Origin: Rehmannia glutinosa
Taxonomy: Eukaryota; Streptophyta; Magnoliopsida; Lamiales; Orobanchaceae
DNA length: 64,000 nucleotides
Direction of reading: 5' to 3'
Assembly: GCA_016081115.2 (NCBI GenBank)
Contig: CM071935.1
Location: 48,553,150-48,617,149 of the forward strand
Part shown: piece by piece, positions 23,596-35,318 of the stretch
Numbering within the stretch: the first letter of the stretch is position 1
Layout: every line of letters begins with the position of its first letter
The notes under the pieces: model-generated
Databases searched by the model: none
What the model was told of the DNA's origin: nothing
The model's input: the letters and a program-made list of their open reading frames with translations, nothing else
Made by a program: the position numbers and the translations under genes

Positions 23596-23607
23596 GGTAT
23601 TTATAGA
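23596..23607 (-). promoter_or_regulatory. Possible TATA box of the antisense gene, element 2
   Basis: Minus strand CTATAAATACCCC, at the place matching the TATA motif of element 1 (14555-14566). Confidence 0.45.
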
Positions 23608-23702
23608 TGGAGTTCCCTCGATAAATGAAACGTTTATTTGAAAAGACGGCCTTTTCAAACTCAAAAGTCGTCGAACATGTTAGAGAACGTCGCGTTCCCC
23701 AC

Positions 23703-25183
23703 TGTAAGTCCAAGCGGCTACGATAATCTAGAGGGGGGGTGAATAGATTATCTCCATCTTTTCTATTTCGCCCTCTTTTTAAAATCGAATGCTCAAACAA
23801 AATAATAAAGGTGCGGAATGTAAACAACACACGTCGATTTAAAGAGGTTCAACCCACCTAGGGCCTAATCCTCTACCACCCCAGTATATCCGGGATGGAT
23901 TTCAAGAAGAAAAAGAATTTTATTAATTACCAAAATTAATACAAATTCAACTTACAAAGCACCACACTCTTCTTCAACACCACCTTTGAGATTACCACAA
24001 TATCTTCTTGAGGATTACCACAATCTCCAACGGCACCTTGTGAAGATTACCACAATCTTCAACCTTGAAGAATACCAAATTCTTCAACACCTCAATAAGA
24101 AGATCACCACAATCTTCTTGCACCTATCACCTAGATCATCCAAGTGTGTTCTTACCACAAGAACACTCACAAGGATATCTTGTGTTTGAATGATGACCAA
24201 AAATCAAGATTACAACTCAATAATGAATATTACAATTTGAGTGCAAGGTGTAATCAAGAATAGCCTAGACCTCAAAGATGTGAAAGTGATAAGCTAGGCA
24301 ATTTTACAACAAGAATAATAACAATGAAAGACCAAGTATATGCTTGAAGTGTATCTTGTTGTGTTGTATCTCAATTGTTGTATTGGTTGCTCCAAAACTT
24401 CCTCTATTTATAGGAGATGATTGATCAAGCATAGGCTCCTCTTGGGGATTGAAAATCTATTTAAAAATACAATTAAAATCAAGAATATAGTGTTAGAAAT
24501 CAATCCCACAATTTAAGGAAATGTGTCTGTTTGTCAAACGGTCATATTTTTTTGTCAATACATAGGGCGACGGTCGCATTTAAATAAGAGAAATAAGAAC
24601 ACTTTGAAAATTTCAGCGGGCGGCATGCACGGCCGACATAGGCTTCGACCCGGCCGACCCTGTCTCAACCGGTCCCCCTAATACAAAAAAAAAACGAAGA
24701 GGTTTTGTTCGTTTCAAAATGAAACATGCGGTATCGGTCGACCATCGGGCGGCCGGTCGACCGACGGTCGACGCCGAGAATGCACCGGTCGACTCCGCCT
24801 ATTTTTACTTCCGTCTCATTTTCTGTTTCTAAAAACATCTTGGTCTGAGTTGCCCTATGGCGCCAGGTCGACACGGCATGTAAATGTTGTCCAATTTTTG
24901 TCGAAAATAAAACTCAAGAAATACTCCAAAATTTAGTAAAAACATTTTAAACCGATCGAGAGTATTTAGACAACATTTAGGAACCTTTTTTTAGAGAAAA
25001 AATCCATTGACATAAAATCATTAAAATTGTTGTCCATTGTTATCAAGAATAAACTTGAGGAAATACTCCGGAAAATATTAAAACCATTTTAAATCATTTA
25101 GGAGTATTTAGACAACCTTTAAAAACAATGTTTTGGTGATAAAATAAAATCATCAAAATTAAGATAAAAACATGTATCAAACA
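23703..25183 (-). repeat. 3' LTR of the pol-less copia
   Basis: 1481 bases. On the minus strand it runs TGTTTGATACATG to GGACTTACA. A TATAAATA box on the minus strand lies at about 24408-24416. It contains imperfect repeats of ATTACCACAATCTTC (23990-24130) and several GGTCGACC-type palindromes (24730-24790). Confidence 0.93.
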
Positions 25184-25198
25184 ATCTCCCCCTTTTTG
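25184..25198 (-). promoter_or_regulatory. Polypurine tract of the pol-less copia
   Basis: Minus strand AAAAAGGGGGAGAT immediately before the 3' LTR start TGTTTGATAC; it primes plus-strand synthesis in copia elements. Confidence 0.8.
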
Positions 25199-26390
25199 AT
25201 GATTACAAACCAAAACAATTTTAACACAAACTAAGAGAGCAATAATTTTCCGGTAAAAACATTTGACCGTTTGGAAGCAACCAAAATTTCCAAAAATATT
25301 AAAGCAACCAATTAGGGAGTAAATATTTTCAATAATAAGCACAAGCTCCCCCTATCAACAAGCATATCAAGAATAATGTAAAAGCAATTTTCCATAAGCT
25401 AAAAGCTTTAGCTTTTATAGTTTGTTCAAGAGCTTATAAGCTCCCCCTGTCACAAAACATCATTAAACAATTATATAAGTCCATCAAGCAATTATATAAG
25501 TCCATCAAGCAACAATTGGACTAAAAATAAATCACAACTTATGGCTTTTATGAGCCATAGCTTATAGCTTTTGTGACAAGCTTTTATTAGCTTCTTTGAG
25601 CTAATGAGCCAATATCCTGTTTCTCCCCCTTTGGAATCATCAAAAAGAATGTTAGGATGATAAAAACATCATACAAATATATCAAAGTGCGCAAACGAGA
25701 CGGTTTATCAACCATTATACATAAAGTCCAAGGAGAATGGGAGAAATGTAACATAAGAGATCCATAAGCTCATTAGTTAGCTAAAAACATGATTTCAATA
25801 AGATTTTAAGACATTTTGAAGCAAGAGAATCATGTAGAAGTTGAAAGTTTCATTGCGACATTTCAACAAACACCTTGTGTGCGTGAAAAATAAAAGAGGT
25901 TGCATATAGTCTTTGTAAAGGTTTCAAGCCAAAAATTTTCATATCCTCAATCAACCTCATTCCAAAAAAGATCATATGCACCATATGCAACATTTGTTCA
26001 TCAAATAAGAAGCTCAAAGTAGATTCTCAAGGGTTCAACCCAATTGAGATAAGCTAAGAAGGATCAAGGCATTACAAATACCAAAAATTAGAGCATCCAT
26101 CAAGTAATATAAGTCATGCCTTAAACAATACATGTATCAAATGTCCCAACATATCCAACTAAGCATAATGATCAAAGCATTAAGAGAAGCACTTTTACCA
26201 TCAAGTACTTCATACCAATTTTCAAACCATGCCATATAAGAGTATTTTTACCATCAAATACTCCATCAAAATCATGATCATCCACAAGTCATTATCAACT
26301 TGCAATTTTAACCCTTTTAAGAAAAACAAGCAAATATCATTAGTACAAATGAGTTTTACAAAGGTTCATAAAAATACAAAACATCATTAA
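25199..26390. other. Non-coding interior of the pol-less copia
   Basis: AT-rich sequence with several further CTCCCCCT tracts (25346, 25441, 25624) that look like extra polypurine tracts on the minus strand. No coding segment is recognised. Confidence 0.5.
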
Positions 26391-26425
26391 TGAAAATGCT
26401 AGAAAGTAAGGGGGTGGTGGGGACA

Positions 26426-27764
26426 TCATTCCTCATCCGAGGAGAAGCAAGATCCGGGAATAAAGTCCTTGATGAATTTCTTCAACTTCCCGATAGACTT
26501 TTGCATTTTGGAGGTCTTTTGCTCCAAAGCCTCATACCTCGTCTCATGAAAAGCCCTCATCTCATCAAATTCGGCTTGAGTATACCTCCTAGGCGGTTGA
26601 GCACCAGTATTACCCTCCGGATTGCTCGGTTCGCCTTCTCCCGCCAATCTTGCGGCCTCGGCGTCATCAAAGTAGTCATTAGGATCGGGGGACTCTTGAC
26701 CTCTTCCTCTAGCCATTTTGGTTGGTCGGATGTCCATATTCTTGCGCATCGTGACCATTTGGGAGATGTTATCAATGTCGAAGTCATTTTGAAATACTTC
26801 CGAGTTACACTCGACGAAGGTAGTCCCGATTGAATAAGAAGTTTACAAATCCAATTTCCCATAACCAACTTCTTATTACCTTGAGTGATGGACTCAATTA
26901 GACATTGAATAAGTATGGCACCAAAGTTAAGTGGTTCCCTCCTAGCAATCTTATAAGTCAAAAAGTAATCCATGTTGCTAGGCATCTTTCCTGACTTACC
27001 ACAAATGCAATATGAGACAATGACCGACAAAATACGATGCTCAAGTGTCATTGCCAACAAGGAATACTTTGGCCATACTCCCAAATATGTCTTCACTTCT
27101 TTCATTGACACCCCCAACATTTCATCATTCCAAGTCCCACAAGAGAAATAATCCCAACCACCTTCTCTAACATGTAAAAGCCGGCAAATATCATTGGGAG
27201 TCCATCTAAAATGACGACCCTTTACAAAATTAATTAACGGCAATCGGCTTCCTTTCATTATCATATTGCACCCACATATTAGCATAAAAGTGTTGGATAA
27301 TATCATCATCATACAAAACATAAGCATGCTCCCATAGATACATCCAACCTTGCTCCTCAAAAAATCCTCTAATAGTAGGATACTCATTTGTAAATGAACT
27401 AAAACGACACATTTTAGTCCGAGCAATAGATTTTCCTCCCATTCCCGAATCCTCATAATACCATTCCGCATATTTATTGATGAAATTAAGAACATTGTGG
27501 GAATTAGGGGCTTGAGTAACAAAGGATTTTTTACCTTTCGCCCAACGGCAATTTTGGAGCGAAATTGTTCCGCGTAGCTCGGTAATTTGGGGCCCGAGAG
27601 AGAATGGGATTTTGAACATCATCACCTTCTTGAGCCACGTTTCTTTGAGCGGCTCGAATATCCCTTTGTTCGGCTTCCTCTTGCCGATTTCTTGACGAAC
27701 CCTCTCCGCCCCTTCTACGCTTGGAGATGGGATTTCGACCGGTGGAATTCTTTGGGGGAGCCAT
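26426..27764 (-). pseudogene. Accessory ORF of the pol-less copia ('putative plant transposon protein'-like)
   Basis: ATG at 27764 opens MAPPKNSTGRNPISKRRRGG, a basic, Arg/Gln-rich start. About three frame changes (near 27560, 27240 and 26760) break an original protein of roughly 430-450 residues. The middle has RGFFEEQGWMYL, IIQHFYANMWVQ, GRHFRWTPNDICRLLHV, LNFGAILIQCLIESI and KKLVMGNWICKLL, the pattern I know as a plant transposon-protein domain. The C-terminus (EALEQKTSKMQKSIGKLKKF) looks like a coiled coil. It is on the same strand as gag and occupies the place of pol and env. Function unknown. An ATG with similar style (MAPK...) starts the ORF at 1-688. Confidence 0.65.
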
Positions 27765-27769
27765 GTATG

Positions 27770-28598
27770 TAAGATTCCTGTGAAAATAAGAAGATTAGCA
27801 ACAAGAATCGTGAAAAATGATGAAGAATTGAAGATTCTAGAGAAAAGGGGATGAAAAAATCGCTGCTAAGGGTTTGAGGGATTTCTTACGTCTGTTTTGC
27901 GAAGAAGACAGAATGTTTTTAAGTTGCAAAAATGGCCTGGGCGACCGGTCGAGGTAGGGGGCGACCGGTCGACGTGCGATGCACCTGGTCGCCCCGCTTG
28001 ACCGTCCCAGGTAATTTTACTTTTTCCCGAGTTTTCCAAAACTCTATTTTTCACCCCAAAAGTTTTAAAAACTTTGCAAAAAGATAATTTTGGACTATAT
28101 CTAACAAATATGGGTTTCGAGAAAACATATATACGATAAAATCGAGACTTAACAAGTAGTGCCTTTTTAAAGAAAATATTTGCAAAATCATTTAGGGGCA
28201 CTTAAGGGGTTAAAATAAAATATCTTGAAAGATATGTGCATAATATCGAGTTTAAGGAAAAATACGAGTAGACGTACCTCGATAGTTTAAGAAACTTGAT
28301 GACGTAATAGCCAATGAGTATGAGATATGTATCCTACACAATTCTTAGACAAAATTTGCATAGAAAATACAAGTGTAGGCAAGTAATAGGAGATATCAAA
28401 AAGAAGCTTATGCTATAAGATTATATAAGAGATAATAAGCCACATAAGTCTAATTAAATGCTCAAGAGTTTTAGAAAATCATGCAAGGTCTTCTTTTAAA
28501 AATTTTGAAACTCACAAATATATAAAAGACCTACATTAAAAATAAATACTTGAAGACTCATTATGCAATTAAGACATAATTTAAAAACATGCATAGAA
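27770..28598. other. Leader or spacer upstream of the accessory ORF
   Basis: No coding segment. GC-rich patches with GACCGGTCGA motifs (27940-27990) resemble those in the LTR. The position would suit an internal promoter or intron, but no clear TATA motif was settled on. Confidence 0.4.
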
Positions 28599-28901
28599 TT
28601 AAAATAAAATGCATATATAAATGAGGAGATACGGTTTACCAATTTCGCCGTTTCCATAGGTTGTGTCTTTCCCATTGTTGATGATATCTTCCCATTGAGA
28701 AGTCACTTTGTTGATGATGACTTCTTTGATTACTCCATGTCCAAGGTTTGTTACCTTCCCGTTGTTGACGATCTCTTCTTCTTTGAAAATTATCTTGATG
28801 ATGTCTTTGTCATTTCCAAGGACTATGTTCTTCCCAATTTTGATTATATCCTCCTCTTGGAAATTGGCTTTGTTGAGAATAGTTTCTCCTTCTTTGATCA
28901 A
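28599..28901 (-). pseudogene. Imperfect repeat segment after gag zinc knuckle
   Basis: Open 100-residue stretch with about three imperfect repeats of 24-27 residues, each ending in a motif such as IINNGKDTTYGNGEIGK. The last unit recalls the segment after the copia protease active site, but the DSG triad is absent. Possibly a degraded, duplicated protease piece. Confidence 0.4.
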
Positions 28902-29235
28902 ATGAAACGGTCATTTGATGTCTTCTTAGCGGTATGAATTTTTTCGATCATTATTTCGCCGGTACCTAATATGACATTATTTTGTGGTACCCTCATGTGT
29001 TTGGGTCCTTTGGGATTAGTCTTGAGACTTTTAGGTCTCCAACAATAATTAGAGCTATTTCTAGCTCGACAAAAATTAGCCGTATGACCCTTTTTACCGC
29101 AATAGAAACATGTAATAATTCTAGGAGCATAATGACCAACATGCTTAGAGACTTGATTCTTTTTCATGTAATTTACACCCTTAGTCTTATGATCAAGTTC
29201 TAGTATCGAACAATCAACAATCTTGGTCATTTTAT
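28898..29235 (-). pseudogene. Gag zinc-knuckle segment of the pol-less copia
   Basis: Reads CFYCGKKGHTANFC, a complete CX2CX4HX4C knuckle, followed by a basic tail. It is separated from the main gag frame (29239 on) by a stop or frame change. Confidence 0.8.
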
Positions 29236-29238
29236 GGA

Positions 29239-30085
29239 CTAAGTTCGATTTAGAAAATCATTTTTCATGCAATCAATATTCTCAACAAGAGTACTATTTT
29301 CTTTTTCAAGGTTTCTAGCCTTGTCAAGTGTGGTGGTGTGAGCACATGATAGTGATTCATAGGAAGTAAGTAAACTATCCTTATCATTTTTCAAAATATT
29401 GAATTCCTTTTTCAAATTTTTGTATTTAACAAGTAAGCTTTGGAATTCATTTTGAAGTTCATCATAATCATTTTGTAAATCACTATAATCATTTTGAATG
29501 ACAATATCATAGGAAGTAGAGGGTTTAAGACAAACCTCATTTTCTTCTTTGATGCCCATAAAACAATATTCAACTTCTTCATAGTTGGAAGTTGTAGGAG
29601 GCTTGTTCCTTAGATTTGAGCTTGTATGACCTTGAGAAGTAGATGCTTTTGTTTGACTCCTTTCATTTGCAACTACTTCATAGATGGCTTCTAATTTTTG
29701 CCATACTTCATGTGCCGATTTTATTCCTACAATATGTTCATATTCCAAATTAGTAAATGAACAATACAAAATATTGAGAGCTTTACCGTTTAAGGAGATG
29801 ATTTTCTTCTCTTCATCATTGAGCTTTTTGAAGCCTTTTGAGGTGTGTGGTGTGTCTTTCGTCGGAATGGATTCTCCATTAATGACGGTGTTCCAAATGT
29901 CAAACCCGCAACCTTGTAGATAGCATGCCATTCTTTCTTTCCAAAAATTAAAATTTTTGGAATCAAATAGTGGTGGCTTGGTGGTGGAGGTACCGGATAG
30001 ATGAGCTTCGTTCGTAGCCGACGATCGTTTCTCTTCACTCGCTATGTGAAACGAGCTTGCCAAAGAGTTTGGCTTTGATACCACT
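29239..30085 (-). CDS. Gag (UBN2-like) of the pol-less copia
   Basis: About 280 residues open on the minus strand from the primer-binding site. KPPLFDSKNFNFWKERMACYLQ is the SIRE-type gag start. The region LNDEEKKIISLNGKALNILY, then AHEVWQKLEAIYE is UBN2-like. The C-terminal third (about residues 190-280) is a coiled coil (QNDYDELQNEFQSLLVKYKN). No ATG is visible before residue 60 or so, so the start codon appears lost or lies upstream in another frame. It is the only gene of the element still largely open. Gag would build the particle. Confidence 0.8.
30071..30083 (-). promoter_or_regulatory. tRNA-Met primer-binding site of the pol-less copia
   Basis: Minus strand TGGTATCAAAGCC two bases after the 5' LTR end, close to the usual initiator-Met site TGGTATCAGAGC. 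Confidence 0.85.
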
Positions 30086-31554
30086 TGTAAGTCCAAGCGG
30101 CTACGATAATCTAGAGGGGGGTGAATAGATTATCTCCATCTTTTCTATTTCGCCCTCTTTTTAAAATCGAATGCTCAAACAAAATAATAAAGGTGCGGAA
30201 TGTAAACAACACACGTCGATTTAAAGAGGTTCAACCCACCTAGGGCCTAATCCTCTACCACCCCAGTATATCCGGGATGGATTTCAAGAAGAAAAAGAAT
30301 TTTATTAATTACCAAAATTAATACAAATTCAACTTACAACACCTTGAAGAGCACCACACTCTTCTTCAACACCACCTTTGAGATTACCACAATATCTTCT
30401 TGAGGATTACCACAATCTCCAACGGCACCTTGTGAAGATTACCACAATCTTCAACCTTGAAGAATACCGAATTCTTCAACACCTCAATAAGAAGATCACC
30501 ACAATCTTCTTGCACCTATCACCTAGATCATCCAAGTGTGTTCTTACCACAAGAACACTCACAAGGATATCTTGTGTTTGAATGATGACCAAAAATCAAG
30601 ATTACAACTCAATAATGAATATTACAATTTGAGTGCAAGGTGTAATCAAGAATAGCCTAGACCTCAAAGATGTGAAAGTGATAAGCTAGGCAATTGTACA
30701 ACAAGAATAATAACAATGAAAGACCAAGTATATGCTTGAAGTGTATCTTGTTGTGTTGTATCTCAATTGTTGTATTGGTTGCTCCAAAACTTCCTCTATT
30801 TATAGGAGATGATTGATCAAGCATAGGCTCCTCTTGGGGATTGAAAATCTACAGAAAAATACAATTAAAATCAAGAATATAGCTGTTAGAAATCAATCCC
30901 ACAATTTAAGGAAATGTGTCTATTTGTCAAACGGTCATATTTTTTTTGTCATTAATACACAGGCGGCCGTCGCATTTAAATAAGAGAAATAAGAACACTT
31001 TGAAAATTTCAACAGGCGACGGCCGACATAGCCACCGGTCGACTGCCTCAACCGGTCCCCTAATACAAAAAAACGAAGAGGTTTTGTTCTCGTTTCAAAA
31101 TGAAACATGTAGTGCCGACCACCGGCCGAGTCGGCCGACGCCAGCATGCACTCTGGTCGACCGCCTATTTTTACTTCCGTCTCATTTTCTGTTTCTAAAA
31201 ACATCTTCAGTATCGGGTTGCCCTAGGTGGCGATCGGTCGACCACGAGACAGTAAAATATTGTCTAATTTTTGTCGAAAATAAAACTCAAGAAATACTCC
31301 AAAATTTAGTAAAAACATTTTAAACCGATCGAGAGTATTTAGACAACATTTAGGAACCTTTTTTTAGAGAAAAATCCATTGACATAAAATCATTAAAATT
31401 GTTGTCCATTGTTATCAAGAATAAACTTGAGGAAATACTCGGAAAATATTAAAACCATTTTAAATCATTTAGGAGTATTTAGACAACCTTTAAAAACAAT
31501 GTTTTGGTGATAAAATAAAATCATCAAAATTAAGATAAAAACATGTATCAAACA
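30086..31554 (-). repeat. 5' LTR of the pol-less copia
   Basis: 1469 bases, almost identical to 23703-25183. One clear difference is an 18-base segment (ACACCTTGAAGAGCACC) at about 30339. A TATAAATA box on the minus strand lies at about 30795-30803. Confidence 0.93.
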
Positions 31555-31808
31555 CCCACGCCCGCTGACAGAACTGACGTACCTTTTCGATTCCTGCGCA
31601 AGATTGGTCCAACCACGAGAGGCCACGTGTCTGTCATTATGGCACCACAATTAATGCGCCGCTTCTGAGGCATTAATCACTACGCGACAGTGTCGGGAAT
31701 GAACAAAACCTTTGAGAATTCCGTTTCCCCATTAAATGTTTATCATTAGCATTAAAGTTTAACTCCGACTTCAGAAATTCTTCTCTCGGAATTAAACTTG
31801 GGGGCCTT

Positions 31809-32431
31809 TGATGACGCCCGAGCCGAGTGGAAAAAATTAATCCACGTCATCACGCCCAAAGACACATCCGAGTGGAGGGCCTCTGGTGACGCCGAATCTT
31901 GTGATGACACGTCATGAATTAGGCTCGCCCGCCACGAGCCCGACCACAAGATGATCGCGAGCCCGACCACCGAGCCCAAATTTCGGGGAAACGCATGCAC
32001 GATGTATTCATAAAAATAACCATTTGCCCATACTTGCCCATGCTTAGTGCTTTATTGGTATCGAGAAATCGCCACATGTCGAAAGTTATAGAGAGGAGTC
32101 ACCAAGTGGCAAGAGTTAGCCGACATGCACAATTAGAGAGGGACATGTGTCCTTTTTTAATTATTTTACCGATTAGTAATTAATTAGTGCAAAGATGATC
32201 GTTGAAAATCCACTTACTCGGGGGGTATAAAAATCCTCATTTTAAGAGGAAAAAGAGAAAGGAAAAAGACTCAAAAAACGCGAGATTGTAAGAAAGACCG
32301 ACCCCAATAATTCGGCTCGGCATTACGCAAAAAGGCAGTAATTAGCCATAAATAAACACACGTTACGACGCTTATATTTCCACGTGTTAAACATTGCATA
32401 TTTTGCTTGTTGACCAAAACGCACGTCAACA
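31809..32431 (+). repeat. 3' LTR of gypsy element 2
   Basis: 623 bases, preceded by polypurine tract AAACTTGGGGGCCTT (31794-31808) and followed by the TSD AGATC. It matches the 5' LTR 16365-16979. Confidence 0.93.
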
Positions 32432-32525
32432 AGATCATTAGGACTAAAATGAAATTTATGGACTAAAGTGCAACTCAAGAAACTATTGGACAATTTCATA
32501 CTAAAAAGCGGCATGAGTAGCGTTA

Positions 32526-34652
32526 TGGATGGCGGGATGGATAGACATGGATACCCATCCGCCCGATCCTAATGGGACAGATATGGGTAGTTTTTTTGGA
32601 TTTGGAACGGGTATGATATGAAAAATTACTACTCATTTATATACGAGTAGGATACGTTTTACCCCATCGGATTCCCACTACCCAAATCCGTTTACCTTTT
32701 AGTAACTTTCACTTATTTATTTCACCGATATTTTATATTTCTTCATAGAAACCCAACATAAATTTTTATTTTGTACAAAGAAGATATGAAGTTGTTATTT
32801 CCTTTGAATCGTGATCATATCAACTATATTTTATCTTTGTCAAACTTGATAAAACTACTTGTTTCATGATGTAGTTTTATGAATAAAATAATGTACTAGT
32901 GTTGATTATGTAGTTTTAAATATTTTATCAGTTGCATTTATATTTATGTGTTGCTTTTGATTTAGTTGATAAATGATGATAGAACTACTTGCAAAATTGA
33001 AATGGTTAATTATTATATTTATTACGAATTTAACATATTAGACATTTCTTATATAATAATTAGTTTTTTTGAAGGTGTGCATTTAAATAGTTATTTAAAT
33101 ATTCACATAATTATAAGTTTGGGTAAATTCCACTTTACCCCCTTGTACTCTTGTTAATTCTCACTTTACCCCTTGTACTCTCATCTTGTCTCACTTTATC
33201 TCCTCGGACTCTTATTTTCTTACTTTACCTCCTTATACTCTCATTTTTCTCACTTTACCCCTTACTATCTTTCTAAAATAAATATACTTTTATTTTATAT
33301 ACTATTAATTAGTACTTATTAAATAAAATTTAATTTATTCAAATTTGATCATTATTTTCATTAACATAGCTCCTATTGAAATTTATATCTTATGATATTT
33401 ATTATTTCATTCAAATAACATATTATGATATTTAATTATTAGATAATACATTTTACTTAAAAATATACTCAACTTAAGTAAATATATTTCTAAATAATAT
33501 TTTGATAAATGCATCAATATCAATAATATTTTTCTTTATTAAAGGAATTATCAATATCGTATAAAAATAATATTTTAACGTAACATAGTTTTATGAACTC
33601 GTGATAAATTTATTAATAATTAAATATTTATACATAGTTAATAAATTATTGCTAAAAAGTATATCGTGTGTATTTAAGTTTATAAGGTGTAAGGAATTAT
33701 TAGATTATTGTATTACCTATTTAAAAAAATATAATATAATTTATTTAATAGGAACTATATTAATTATATATTTATTGTGAATTTTAAATGCAATAATGTA
33801 TGCATAGTACTTCCTAAAATATAAATGATTATACGTTTTTGTAAGTAATGAATATTTACTAAAAATCAAGTCTTGTGAAATTATATAAGTAAAACCAATT
33901 GAATATTGTTTATTTGAAATATAAAGTAATTGATAAAAATAATAATTAATTATTCAATAAAGATTGATTTTTAGTAAATATTATGTAACATTTTAGTAAT
34001 AATTTATTTTTTGTCATTGATAAATTATTATGAGCTCAGAGAAACAATGTTAACTTTTATTTTAAAAAAGTCCATGATAGTTTGATAATTCATTCAATAA
34101 GTAGATTTTTTAAGTAAATGTATTATCTAATAATAAAATCATCAAATTTTAAGTTTTAATAAAAGCTATATTAATAAAAATAGTAATTTAATATAATTAA
34201 AATATACTCTTAATAATTTTATTATTAAGTATTAAGTAATATAACATAAACAAAACTATACTCATTTTAGAATGTGAGTAAGGGGGTAAAATGAGAAAAA
34301 TTATAGTATAATGAGGTAAAGTGAGAAAATAAGAGTACAAGAAGATAAAGTGAGACATAATAAGAGTACAACGGGGTAAAGTGAGACAATTGAGAATTCA
34401 AATGGGTAAAATAAGAATTCACATGAGGACAAAGGGGCAAAGTAAAATTTACCCTATAGATATATATAAAATACAAGGGTTTGGGCCGATACGGGTAGTA
34501 TGCCAGTATCACCAAATAGATTTGGGATGAGTACGGGTAATAAGCGCAGTTTCTTAATCAGGTTTGAGACGAATACGAGTAGTATAAATATTATAGAAGT
34601 TCGACTATGAATACTCTTAAATGGGTGGGTACCCTACCTATTGTCATCCCTA
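32526..34652. repeat. Possible hAT-like outer MITE enclosing another element
   Basis: Left edge (GGATGGCGGGATGGATAGACATGG) and right edge (complement of GGGTACCCTACCTATTGTCATCCCTA) have the GGGTA/TACCC-rich style of a common plant MITE group and are separated by the fold-back element 33122-34455. The TIR match is weak and the possible 8-bp TSD (GTAGCGTT/ATAGCGCC) is imperfect. Confidence 0.3.
33122..34455. repeat. Fold-back element with long repeat-rich inverted termini
   Basis: The left end (33122-33270) consists of 4 units like CTCACTTTACCCCTTGTACTCT. The right end (34265-34455) carries the inverted units (GGGTAAAGTGAGA...GAGTACAA). The outermost bases GGGTAAATT match AATTTACCC. The interior (33270-34265) is very AT-rich with no coding. 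No clean target-site duplication was found. Confidence 0.75.
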
Positions 34653-34747
34653 AATAGCGCCCATGACCAATGTTCCTGTAAAAAGGAGCCAGAATTTGAT
34701 CCTATTGAGTTTCATCAATTCTACTGAGTTACATCAGTTCTACTAGA

Positions 34748-34942
34748 AAGGGGTAAATTTTATTTGCCCCCAAACTATGCGAGTTTTTCTACTTGCTCAC
34801 TTAACTTTGAAATTTTCCCCCCAAACATAATGATTATAAGTTAAGTGCAACAATTCGCTAAGTTCAAGGGGTAAAATAAAACAATTCGTAGTGGAAAGAG
34901 TAGAAAAACTCGTGAAATTTGGGGGCACATTAAAATTACTTC
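34748..34942. repeat. Small palindromic MITE
   Basis: Termini GGGGTAAATTTTATTTGCCCCCAAACT and the complement of AAATTTGGGGGCACATTAAAATTAC are inverted, with further pairing at GAGTTTTTCTAC / GTAGAAAAACTC. About 195 bases, no TSD found. Confidence 0.55.
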
Positions 34943-35215
34943 ACATAGAGATGGTCTTTGCAGCATATTGTATCAAAAAGAGTAACAAATTCCCTTACAA
35001 ATCGTCACCTGTTGTTTTGAATCCGAAAATTTTTAGTTAAGTGCCTGGCGCTTATGTTATGTGGGACAAGAACTTGAATGCTAGTGAAGAATACGCTGCG
35101 CGAAAAAAAGTGGCTGCATCGTCTAACAAGAGTTAACATAAGGATGCAGTATTCGTGCCATTGTAAATAGGATTTTTTAAGGACTTTTAGAATTGTTTCT
35201 TCCTGTCAAAGTCTT

Positions 35216-35318
35216 TCATATTTTGAAAGACTTGTACCCATATTCAGGACTTGCCATCCCATCTTCCCAGTCTCCCATCCGACGCCCGCCAAAAACTACC
35301 TGTTGGATGCCCAAATAC
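35216..35318 (-). CDS. DUF3531 gene, exon 8 (stop)
   Basis: Residues 295-328 and TGA (YLGIQQVVFGGRRMGDWEDG ... then YGYKSFKI). Acceptor GGCGCAG. No clear AATAAA was seen in the next 250 bases. Confidence 0.92.

Larger units (their letters stand above)
23703..31554 (-). mobile_element. Pol-less SIRE-like copia element nested in gypsy element 2
   Basis: LTRs 23703-25183 and 30086-31554 are nearly identical. The 5-bp target-site duplication CCCAC is perfect (23698-23702 and 31555-31559), and gypsy sequence resumes on both sides. On the minus strand the order is 5' LTR, tRNA-Met primer-binding site (30071-30083), gag, zinc knuckle, short internal repeats, an accessory ORF, polypurine tract (25184-25196), 3' LTR. 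No RT, RNase H or integrase is present in the 4.9-kb interior. It must have moved with enzymes from another element. Confidence 0.93.
16365..32431 (+). mobile_element. Tat-type Ty3/gypsy element 2, with a nested copia
   Basis: LTRs at 16365-16979 and 31809-32431 flank the element, and the 5-bp target-site duplication AGATC is perfect (16360-16364 and 32432-32436). Order: 5' LTR, primer-binding site, gag start, jump to RNase H and integrase, tandem repeats, antisense gene with a large inverted repeat, nested copia (23703-31554), polypurine tract, 3' LTR. Without the nested copia it is about 8.2 kb. Most of gag, protease and RT are missing, the complement of what element 1 lost. Confidence 0.92.
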
